Part shown: one piece after another, positions 18,479 to 26,048 of the stretch
How positions within the stretch are numbered: the first letter of the stretch is position 1
How the letters are laid out: every line of letters starts with the position of its first letter
Source of the DNA: an uncultured Flavobacterium sp.
Lineage (GTDB): Bacteria; Bacteroidota; Bacteroidia; Flavobacteriales; Flavobacteriaceae
Reading direction: 5' to 3'
NCBI RefSeq assembly: GCF_946478785.1
Contig: NZ_CAMLDD010000023.1
Span: forward strand, 1 to 64,000
DNA length: 64,000 bases
Translations under genes and position numbers: made by a program
The notes under the pieces: generated by a model
What the model was told of the DNA's origin: nothing
What the model saw: the letters and a program-made list of their open reading frames with translations, nothing else
Database searches by the model: none

Positions 18479-19501
18479 ATGAAACAACTCTTTATTTTTA
18501 GTTTACTATTTTTTAGTGCAATAAGCAATGCACAAACCAATTTGGTTAAAAATGGCGGATTTGAATCTGAAACAACGAATTGGCGTGGAGATGTCGGAAC
18601 CATCTCTCCGTATGACAAAAAAACGGGTAAAAATAGTGTTGTCATTAATCAGTTTGCAGGTGCAGAATGGAAATCAATAGACCAAATTATGACGATTCCT
18701 AAAAACACCTATGCCATAACATTTAGTGCCTGGGTAAAAGCGGATCAAATTGAAGTTGGTAAAGAAGCTTATAATGCCGGTCTTATGGTTGCAGAATTTA
18801 CAAATGGAGCCGAAAAAAAAATTACCTCAGAAAATATTACCCAAATAATAGGGAGTACGCCGTGGATCAATTACACAAAAACTATTTTGGTTCCTGAAAA
18901 AGCACAAAAAATAAGAATAATGCTGGCTTTGGCACAAACAAACGGTTCAATATTTTTTGATGACATAAAAGCTATTGCACTTTCCGAAGAAGATTACTTT
19001 AAATTAAATCCGATAATTACAGTTCCGGAGGGGCAAAAAATAGTCACAAATGCAGGACAGTTTGCAAACGGAAATTTTGAAGAACTCTTAAATTCCTGGA
19101 GCGGACCCGCAACAATTATTACAACAGATAAAAAAGAAGGCAATTCGGCTGCAGAAATAAATTCAAAAATTCCCGAATGGAAAGCTATTTATCAGGCAGC
19201 ACCAATTCATGAAGGAAATAGAGTTATTGAAGTTTCAGGATGGTTAAAAGCAACAGCTATTCAACAAGGCAAAGAAACCTGGAATAACGGTATGTTTATT
19301 ATTGAATTTAAAAAAGATGAAGCGACCAAAGCATCCGAGGATCAGGCAATAGGAACTATAACCGGTACAACAGACTGGGTTTTATTTAAAAAATCTTTTG
19401 ACATCCCGTACGGAGCAAAAGAATACCGAATTATCATTGCGATGAGTGCCTGCACCGGAACCTTATTAGCTGATAATATTGAAGTTAAGCTATCCAAATA
19501 A
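18479..19501 (+). CDS. Secreted protein with two CBM4/9-like carbohydrate-binding domains
   Basis: A 340-residue secreted protein (signal peptide ending SNAQ, about 1-19). It contains two homologous modules of about 150 residues: LVKNGGFESETTNWRGDVG to FFDDIKAIAL (20-168) and FANGNFEELLNSWSGPATII to LLADNIEVKL (about 193-338). Each has the GGFE..W opening and F/LxDxI/Vxx close of CBM4/9 jelly-rolls. There is no catalytic domain and no T9SS C-terminal domain. It may capture mannan or act as an accessory to the following glycosidase, which starts 42 bp downstream. Confidence 0.75.
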   Translation: MKQLFIFSLLFFSAISNAQTNLVKNGGFESETTNWRGDVGTISPYDKKTGKNSVVINQFAGAEWKSIDQIMTIPKNTYAITFSAWVKADQIEVGKEAYNAGLMVAEFTNGAEKKITSENITQIIGSTPWINYTKTILVPEKAQKIRIMLALAQTNGSIFFDDIKAIALSEEDYFKLNPIITVPEGQKIVTNAGQFANGNFEELLNSWSGPATIITTDKKEGNSAAEINSKIPEWKAIYQAAPIHEGNRVIEVSGWLKATAIQQGKETWNNGMFIIEFKKDEATKASEDQAIGTITGTTDWVLFKKSFDIPYGAKEYRIIIAMSACTGTLLADNIEVKLSK

Positions 19502-19543
19502 GGATAATGTTGATGCTACTCCAAATTTCACCAAAATAATAAT

Positions 19544-21262
19544 ATGAAAAATTTCATTTACATAATATTGCTATTTCTTATATTTCAGTCTTTCTCATGT
19601 TCCAAACAAGACGAGAATTCTCCGACTCCAATTCCGGCAGATCCTGTAATAAAAGAGCAAACAGACCCTGCAATAGCCAGCACTATCGGTTTTTTCCTGG
19701 ATAATTGGGCACCTAAAAATTTTAGTTCACCAACAGATTATACTCAATCGACTATACCTGAAGAGACTAATTCGACAGTTACAGTTGACTTTGCTAATGT
19801 AATTACTAAAATTCCAAGTTCAATTTATGGAAACAATGCTAATTTATGGTCAGGAAAAATGATTACCAATACGACTCTCGTAAATGATATAAAGAATCTA
19901 AAACCAAACATTATTAGATTTCCCGGAGGAAGTATTAGTGATATTTATTTTTCGAATACTGCCAGTATTCCGGCTACAGCACCTTCAAAATTGATAAAAG
20001 CAGATGGTACTGAAGAATCATCCGGATTTTGGTATGGTAAAAATGATGCCGACTGGACTATTTCTTTAGACAATTATTATCAACTTTTACAAGCTACCAA
20101 TAGCAAAGGAATCATTACCATAAACTATGGATACGCAAGATATGGAACAGGTGCAGATCCAGTTGCTGATGCTGCAAAATTAGCAGCAGACTGGGTAACG
20201 TATGATAATGGAAGAACACAATATTGGGAAATTGGCAATGAAGTTTTTGCAGATTGGGAAGCAAGTTATCGAATCAATACAGCCAACAATAAAGACGGAC
20301 AGCCAGAACTTTTAAATGGACAATTGTATGCCAATCATTTCAAAATAATTGCAGAGGCCATGCGCAAAGCGGCTACAGTTATTGGAAATCCAATCAAAAT
20401 TGGAGCTGTTATGGTTGAAGGTGCCCCGGCTAGTTACCTGCCAGAGTGCCATAAAACGTGGAATGACAAATTACTTAAAAACATTGAGGGTAAAGCTGAT
20501 TATTATGTAATTCATAATTATTATACCAATTACCACACAAATGCTGTTGCAGCAGAAATATTAGAAACTCCCAAAAAAGTTACTGCCGAAATGATGACTT
20601 TCTCAAAAAATGCTTTAACAACTGCAGGCGCAGAAATCAAACCTTTTGCATTAGATGAGTGGAACATTTTTTCAACTGGCAGCAAACAGCAGGTCTCGCA
20701 CATAAACGGAATGCATGCTGTTTTAATTTTAGGAGAAGTTTTAAAAAATAAAATTGGGCTTGCTGCACGTTGGGATTTAGCAAATGCCTGGGAAAACGGA
20801 GATGATCACGGAACCTTTAGCAACGGGGACGAACCTAATATTCCAAAAGGCACGCCTCGCCCTGCTTTCTATCATATGTATTATTTTCAAAAGTATATGG
20901 GAGATCGTTTAATCGAAGCCAATAAAGATGCAAACGGAAATTATGAAGTTTATGCCTCTTCCTTTTCTGACGGAAAAATAGGCCTTACCTTCGTAAATAA
21001 AGCAACAACCGCTATTAATGTAAAGATAAAACTTGACAATTTTCTAACTGGAAAAAGAATGTTTTGGTACACATTAGTTGGTGATACCGATAATGGAGAA
21101 TTTTCAAGAAAGGTACTTATAAATGGAAATGGACCTGCTTTAGTGGCCGGAGGCCCCAATAATTATGCAACTCTAAAACCATATTCAGCAGAAACAAAAA
21201 AAGGAACAAATATAACCCTGCCAGCCCGCTCCTCTGTTTTTGTGGTTATTGAAAAAAAATAA
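19544..21262 (+). CDS. Clan GH-A glycoside hydrolase, family not assigned
   Basis: A 572-residue lipoprotein (lipobox SFSC, Cys19). The core resembles GH51/GH44/GH79-like enzymes: IYGNNANLW near residue 94, NIIRFPGGSISDIYFSN near 122, WEIGNEVFADW with a likely acid/base Glu233, YYVIHNYYTNYHTNA near 320, FALDEWNIF with a likely nucleophile Glu372, then a C-terminal beta-sandwich ending ITLPARSSVFVVIEKK. Both catalytic Glu positions fit a retaining clan-A enzyme. Automated pipelines may call it alpha-L-arabinofuranosidase; in this mannan locus an endo-mannanase or glucanase activity is equally possible. Family and substrate are uncertain. Confidence 0.65.
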   Translation: MKNFIYIILLFLIFQSFSCSKQDENSPTPIPADPVIKEQTDPAIASTIGFFLDNWAPKNFSSPTDYTQSTIPEETNSTVTVDFANVITKIPSSIYGNNANLWSGKMITNTTLVNDIKNLKPNIIRFPGGSISDIYFSNTASIPATAPSKLIKADGTEESSGFWYGKNDADWTISLDNYYQLLQATNSKGIITINYGYARYGTGADPVADAAKLAADWVTYDNGRTQYWEIGNEVFADWEASYRINTANNKDGQPELLNGQLYANHFKIIAEAMRKAATVIGNPIKIGAVMVEGAPASYLPECHKTWNDKLLKNIEGKADYYVIHNYYTNYHTNAVAAEILETPKKVTAEMMTFSKNALTTAGAEIKPFALDEWNIFSTGSKQQVSHINGMHAVLILGEVLKNKIGLAARWDLANAWENGDDHGTFSNGDEPNIPKGTPRPAFYHMYYFQKYMGDRLIEANKDANGNYEVYASSFSDGKIGLTFVNKATTAINVKIKLDNFLTGKRMFWYTLVGDTDNGEFSRKVLINGNGPALVAGGPNNYATLKPYSAETKKGTNITLPARSSVFVVIEKK

Positions 21263-21285
21263 AAAATTATCTATTAATAAAAACT

Positions 21286-22578
21286 ATGAAAAATTCTATT
21301 CCAAAATTAATTCTATTTGTTTTTTGTTTTATAAATCTAAATTGTGAAGCACAAAAACAACTTCCAAGAATTACGGTAAAAGGAACACAATTTTATAAAG
21401 GCGATAAACCTTACGCCTACATTGGAACAAATTATTGGTACGGAAGCTTACTGGCCTCAAAAAAAGTGGGCGACCGCAAAAGATTGCTTCGTGAACTGGA
21501 TCTGATGAAAAAAAATGGTATTGACAACCTTCGAGTTCTGGTTGGTGCTGATGGCGGAAAATATGATTTTACCGTTCGTCCGGCGCTGCAATACGAGCAG
21601 GGAAAATATGATGAAGATTTACTTGATGGTCTGGATTTCCTGATGAATGAAATGAGAAAACGCAACATGTATGCGGTTTTGTATTTGACCAATAATTGGG
21701 AATGGTCTGGCGGAATGTCGCAATATCTGGAATGGAATGGCAAAGGCGCAATTCCGATTCCGGCAATTCCACCAAATACCTGGCCTCAGTTTATGGATTA
21801 TACCCAACAGTTTTACAGCTGTACCCCTTGTATAGAAGGTTTGGAAAATCATGTGAAGTTTATCATGACAAGAACAAATCCATATTCGAAAAAGAAATAT
21901 TCAGATGACAATACGATTATGGCCTGGCAGGTTGGTAATGAACCAAGGCTTTTTACGGTTGAAAATGAAGAAAAGTTTACGATTTGGCTGAACAATATTG
22001 TCAATTTAATGGATAGTTTAGATAAAAACCATCTTATTTCTACAGGTTCTGAAGGTTTAAACAGTTCGAATGATAAGATAGAGATTTTTGAAAGAACTCA
22101 CAAAAATCCGAATATTGATTATTTAACCATGCACATCTGGCCTAAAAACTGGAATTGGTTTAAGGCAGATAATGCCGAAGCTACAATTACTCCCACTATT
22201 GAAAACGCAGGACGATATATTGATGCCCACGTTAAAGTTGCCAATAATTTACAGCGACCAATCATTATTGAGGAATTTGGATTGCCAAGGGAAAACGAAA
22301 ATCTGAATGCCGGAGCTTCTTCTATTTATCGCGATCAATTTTATAGTTATATTTTTGGAAGGGTTGCAGAAAGCCATAAAAATAATGGTCCGTTGCAGGC
22401 AGCCAATTTCTGGGGATTTGGAGGAGAAGGAAAAGCCGTAAATGAAACCGGAAAATGGAATCCCGGAGAACCCTTGACAACAGATCCTCCACAGGAACCA
22501 CAGGGTTTAAATTCGGTTTTTTCAGATGATAAATCGACTTTGGAGATTGTGAAAAAATACAATTTAGAGTTGAAATAA
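21286..22578 (+). CDS. GH5 subfamily 7 endo-beta-1,4-mannanase
   Basis: A 430-residue exported enzyme (N-terminal signal about 1-22; Cys20 could be lipidated but its lipobox is poor). GH5_7 features: GDKPYAYIGTNYWYGSLLAS near residue 39, NNWEWSGGMSQYLEW near 136, MAWQVGNEPR with the acid/base Glu219, MHIWPKNWNWF near 282, IIEEFGLPR with the nucleophile Glu330, and NFWGFGGEG. It starts 23 bp after the previous gene. Together with the GH26 enzyme it gives two endo-mannanases from different families, probably with different product sizes or cell locations. Confidence 0.93.
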   Translation: MKNSIPKLILFVFCFINLNCEAQKQLPRITVKGTQFYKGDKPYAYIGTNYWYGSLLASKKVGDRKRLLRELDLMKKNGIDNLRVLVGADGGKYDFTVRPALQYEQGKYDEDLLDGLDFLMNEMRKRNMYAVLYLTNNWEWSGGMSQYLEWNGKGAIPIPAIPPNTWPQFMDYTQQFYSCTPCIEGLENHVKFIMTRTNPYSKKKYSDDNTIMAWQVGNEPRLFTVENEEKFTIWLNNIVNLMDSLDKNHLISTGSEGLNSSNDKIEIFERTHKNPNIDYLTMHIWPKNWNWFKADNAEATITPTIENAGRYIDAHVKVANNLQRPIIIEEFGLPRENENLNAGASSIYRDQFYSYIFGRVAESHKNNGPLQAANFWGFGGEGKAVNETGKWNPGEPLTTDPPQEPQGLNSVFSDDKSTLEIVKKYNLELK

Positions 22579-22584
22579 TGTTTC

Positions 22585-22709
22585 ACCATATAAGTTATAT
22601 AAGTTCATTTTAATAAGTTTGTCTAATAAACCGAATTTTCATAATTCGCGATAAGAATTAAAACACCAGAATCACAAATATTTAAATGAACTTATATAAC
22701 TTATATGGT
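22585..22709. repeat. 125-bp palindromic element (family 3), copy 1
   Basis: Arms 22585-22610 and 22684-22709 are perfect 26-bp inverted repeats (accatataagttatataag... and its complement) around a 73-bp centre. It fills almost all of the gap between the GH5_7 and GH97 genes. A diverged copy lies at 50307-50403. The layout is that of a MITE or REP-like element without coding capacity. Confidence 0.75.
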
Positions 22710-22725
22710 TTAAAAAACACAAAAC

Positions 22726-24705
22726 ATGAAAACACTATTTACTGCCTTTTTAATTTTACTTTTCAATGCTTCTTTTTCGCAAAAGACCCAGGATTTTACC
22801 CTGGAATCTCCAAACGGGAAAATAAAAATCAATATCGTAATTAAAGAAAAAGTAACCTGGTCCGTTTCGCATGAGAAAGATTTAATTTTAGCTCCATCAG
22901 CAGTTTCATTGACTTTGGATCAAAATGAGGTTTTAGGCAAAAATGCCTTGCTTTTGAATTCCGAAAGAAAAAAAGTAAATACCACTTTTGATTCTCCGTT
23001 CTACAAAAAAAGTTCAGTAAAAAATCAGTATAATCTTTTGGTTCTGAATTTTAAAAATGATTTTAGTATTGAATATCGAGCTTTTGATGATGGAGTTGGG
23101 TATAGATTCATCACTAAAAAGAAAAAAGATATTACGGTAAAATGGGAAGAAGTCAATTTAAATTTTGATCAGGATTATAATACTTTGATGCCTTATGTCA
23201 GAGATTTAAGAAATCCAAAAGACCCTTATATTTCTTCGTTTGAAGCACAGTATGAAAATAAAAAAATAAGTGAATTTGTTAAGGATACTTTGGCATTTTT
23301 ACCTTTTTTAATTGATTTTAAAAAGAATAAAAAAGCCGTTTTCTTAGAAGCCAATCTTGAAGATTATCCGGGATTGTTTGTAACGAATAATAAGTCGAAA
23401 TCAGGTTTTGAATCCCGATTTTCTAATTATCCTTTGCAGGAAAAAAACGGAGGATTTAATAACCTGAACAAGCTAATTACCGAAAGAGCAGATTATTTGG
23501 TTAAGACAAAAGGCACCAGAAATTTTCCTTGGAGAATTCTGGTAATCTCTGAAAACGATGCCGATTTAGCGAATAACGATATGGTTCAGAAATTATCGGA
23601 ACCTTCAAAAATAAAAGATATTTCTTGGATCAAACCCGGAAAAGTAGCCTGGGACTGGTGGAACGACTGGAACATTTACAATGTTGATTTTAAAGCCGGA
23701 ATCAATACGCAGACGTACAAATATTATATTGATTTTGCGTCAAAAAACAAAGTTGAATATGTTGTTTTGGATGAAGGCTGGAGTCTTGAAGATGACATCA
23801 TGAAACACAATCCAAATGTAAATCTGGAAGCATTGATTGCTTATGGAAAAGAACGAAATGTGGGCATTATTTTGTGGAGTTCGTGGATGGCTTTAACAAA
23901 AAACACAGCCGGTATTTTTAAGAATTATGCTGATTTGGGAATCAAAGGTTTTAAAGTGGATTTCTTAGACCGTGATGATGCTAAAATGGTAAATTCAGTT
24001 TATGACATTTCACAGAAAGCGGGTGATCATAAATTGCTTTTGGACTTTCACGGTATGTACAAACCAACCGGAATCCAAAGAACTTTTCCAAACATCTTAA
24101 ATTTTGAGGGAGTAAAAGGATTGGAAAACAATAAATGGACACCAAATGATGATGTTCCGTTATACGATTGCACGATTCCATTTATCAGAATGATGGCTGG
24201 TCCAATGGATTACACGCCAGGCGCAATGCGAAATGCAACCAAAAGCGAGTTCAAACCCAGTAATTCCAATCCGATGAGTCAGGGAACAAGAACGCATCAA
24301 TTAGCACTTTACACGATTTTTGAAGCACCATTGCAAATGATGGCTGATAGTCCGACAGCTTATATGAAAGAACAGGAAAGTACTGATTTTATCGCTAAGA
24401 TTCCGACCGTTTTTGATGAAACGATTGCTCTTGATGGTGAAGTTGGGAAATTTGTTGTGATGGCCAGAAGAAAAGCAAATACCTGGTATTTAGGAGCAAT
24501 CACTAACTGGGATTCAAGAGAAGTTACTATAGACTTTTCATTCTTAGAAAAAGACAAAAAATTCGAAGCTGAGATTTTTTCAGATGGATTAAATGCGGAT
24601 AAAGCTGCGAACGATTATAAAAGAGAAATTATTACCGTTGATTCAACAACGAAATTGAAATATAGATTAGCGAATGGTGGTGGATTGGCAATGATTATAA
24701 AATAA
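22726..24705 (+). CDS. GH97 alpha-galactosidase, retaining type
   Basis: A 659-residue exported enzyme (signal peptide about 1-18, ending FSQ). The N-terminal beta-sandwich (about 20-290) is followed by a TIM barrel (WIKPGKVAWDWWNDW near 301, YVVLDEGW near 345) and a C-terminal sheet domain. The motif GFKVDFLDRDD places Asp412 at the position of the nucleophile in retaining GH97 alpha-galactosidases; inverting alpha-glucosidases of the SusB type use Glu residues instead. It would complement GH27 in removing galactose. It starts 16 bp after a palindromic element and ends at an intrinsic terminator. Confidence 0.88.
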   Translation: MKTLFTAFLILLFNASFSQKTQDFTLESPNGKIKINIVIKEKVTWSVSHEKDLILAPSAVSLTLDQNEVLGKNALLLNSERKKVNTTFDSPFYKKSSVKNQYNLLVLNFKNDFSIEYRAFDDGVGYRFITKKKKDITVKWEEVNLNFDQDYNTLMPYVRDLRNPKDPYISSFEAQYENKKISEFVKDTLAFLPFLIDFKKNKKAVFLEANLEDYPGLFVTNNKSKSGFESRFSNYPLQEKNGGFNNLNKLITERADYLVKTKGTRNFPWRILVISENDADLANNDMVQKLSEPSKIKDISWIKPGKVAWDWWNDWNIYNVDFKAGINTQTYKYYIDFASKNKVEYVVLDEGWSLEDDIMKHNPNVNLEALIAYGKERNVGIILWSSWMALTKNTAGIFKNYADLGIKGFKVDFLDRDDAKMVNSVYDISQKAGDHKLLLDFHGMYKPTGIQRTFPNILNFEGVKGLENNKWTPNDDVPLYDCTIPFIRMMAGPMDYTPGAMRNATKSEFKPSNSNPMSQGTRTHQLALYTIFEAPLQMMADSPTAYMKEQESTDFIAKIPTVFDETIALDGEVGKFVVMARRKANTWYLGAITNWDSREVTIDFSFLEKDKKFEAEIFSDGLNADKAANDYKREIITVDSTTKLKYRLANGGGLAMIIK

Positions 24706-24730
24706 AAAATGGGACAAATTGTCCCATTTT
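24706..24730 (+). terminator. Terminator of the GH26-GH97 operon
   Basis: A perfect 12-bp inverted repeat (24706-24717 with 24719-24730, aaaatgggacaa / ttgtcccatttt) begins at the GH97 stop codon and ends in TTTT. Confidence 0.75.
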
Positions 24731-24747
24731 GTATGTTGATACGTTTC

Positions 24748-24780
24748 AAACCCGACAGGTTTTAAAAACCTGTCGGGTTT
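24748..24780. repeat. 16-bp perfect palindrome (aaacccgacaggtttt type)
   Basis: Arms 24748-24763 and 24765-24780 are perfectly complementary with one base between. It lies between two convergent genes and could act as a second terminator in either direction. I recognise this palindrome as a common dispersed intergenic repeat in Bacteroidota, but only one copy was noticed here. Confidence 0.65.
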
Positions 24781-24796
24781 ATAAAATATTGTAGTT

Positions 24797-25753
24797 TTAA
24801 GATAAAATCTTCTCAATTGCATTCAGTTCATCTTGCGTAAATTCCAAGTTTTGTAAACAATCAATATTATTACACAATTGCTTTACTGAGCTTGCCCCAA
24901 TTAAAACCGACGTAATTCTTTTGTCTTTTTGCAGCCAGGCCAAAGCCATTTGTGCTAAAGACTGGTTTCTGTTTTGAGCAATCTCATTCAGTTGCACTAA
25001 TTTCTGGATTCTTTCAACTGTAACCTCATCTTCTTTTAAATGCCCATTTGGATTATGAGCTCTTGAATTTTCTGGAATTCCGTTTAAATATTTATCGGTT
25101 AAAAGTCCTTGTGCCAAAGGTGAAAACGCAATACAGCCCACTCCTTTTTCTTCCAGAACATCCAGTAAGCCTTCTTCAACCCAACGAACTAACATGGAAT
25201 ATTTAGCCTGATGAATCAGACAAGGTGTTCCTAATTGTTTTAAAACATCAACTGCAACTTTGGTTTGTTCTGCCGAATAATTACTGATTCCAACATACAG
25301 TGCTTTTCCACTTCTGACAGCGTAATCAAGCGCCATCATCGTTTCTTCAATTGGAGTTTCAGGATCAGGACGATGCGAATAAAAAATATCAACATAATCC
25401 ACCTTCATTCTTTTTAAACTCTGATCTAAACTTGACAACAAATATTTACGAGAACCCCAATCGCCATAAGGCCCATCCCACATGGTGTAACCTGCTTTGG
25501 TCGAAATGATGATTTCATCACGCAGATTTCCCTGAAAATTATGCCATAATATTTTTCCGAAATTGGTTTCTGCAGAACCCGGAACCGGTCCGTAATTGTT
25601 AGCCAGATCAAAATGCGTAATTCCTTTGTCAAAAGCTTCTACAGCTATACTTTCTGCATTTTCAAAATTATCTACCGATCCGAAATTATGCCACAATCCT
25701 AAAGAAATTTCAGGTAGTAATAACCCGCTTTTCCCACATCTGTTATATTTCAT
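24797..25753 (-). CDS. Aldo/keto reductase (YghZ-like)
   Basis: A 318-residue cytoplasmic NADPH-dependent reductase. The opening MKYNRCGKSGLLLPEISLGL, then HFDLANNYGPVPGSAE near residue 48, the catalytic Lys in ISTKAGYTMWDGPYGDWGS, and the late GASSVKQLCNNI match the YghZ group, which reduces L-glyceraldehyde 3-phosphate and other aldehydes. It lies between the two mannan arms in convergent orientation with GH97, so it may be a passenger rather than a pathway enzyme. Confidence 0.9.
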   Translation of the reverse strand: MKYNRCGKSGLLLPEISLGLWHNFGSVDNFENAESIAVEAFDKGITHFDLANNYGPVPGSAETNFGKILWHNFQGNLRDEIIISTKAGYTMWDGPYGDWGSRKYLLSSLDQSLKRMKVDYVDIFYSHRPDPETPIEETMMALDYAVRSGKALYVGISNYSAEQTKVAVDVLKQLGTPCLIHQAKYSMLVRWVEEGLLDVLEEKGVGCIAFSPLAQGLLTDKYLNGIPENSRAHNPNGHLKEDEVTVERIQKLVQLNEIAQNRNQSLAQMALAWLQKDKRITSVLIGASSVKQLCNNIDCLQNLEFTQDELNAIEKILS

Positions 25754-25826
25754 TATTTTTATTTAAGGTTGTAAGTTTAATAGGTTTTAAAGATAAAAAA
25801 ATAATGAATATGAAGTTGTTTTTTTG

Positions 25827-26041
25827 AATCGCGCAAAGGCGCAGAGTCGCAAAGTTTAATCGCAATATGAAATTGAATAGCGTCCAGCTTCAGCTGGATG
25901 AAAAAAGTGATAAAACGAAATAGGGCTTTAGCCAAACTGTTACTAATTTGGCTAAAGCCCTATTTCGCTTAAATCTTATATCTCCAGCTAAAGCTAGAGG
26001 CTATTCAAACAAACTTTGCGACTCTGCGCCTTTGCGCGATT
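25827..26041. repeat. 215-bp nested palindromic element
   Basis: Three nested inverted repeats share one centre. The outer arms 25827-25857 and 26011-26041 match perfectly over 31 bp (aatcgcgcaaaggcgcagag...). Middle arms near 25873-25898 and 25983-26008 match with several differences. The inner arms 25916-25936 and 25947-25967 match perfectly over 21 bp around a 10-nt loop. The whole could form one long cruciform or RNA hairpin. It fills the gap between the aldo/keto reductase and GH3 genes, both on the minus strand. Confidence 0.8.
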
Positions 26042-26048
26042 AAAACTT

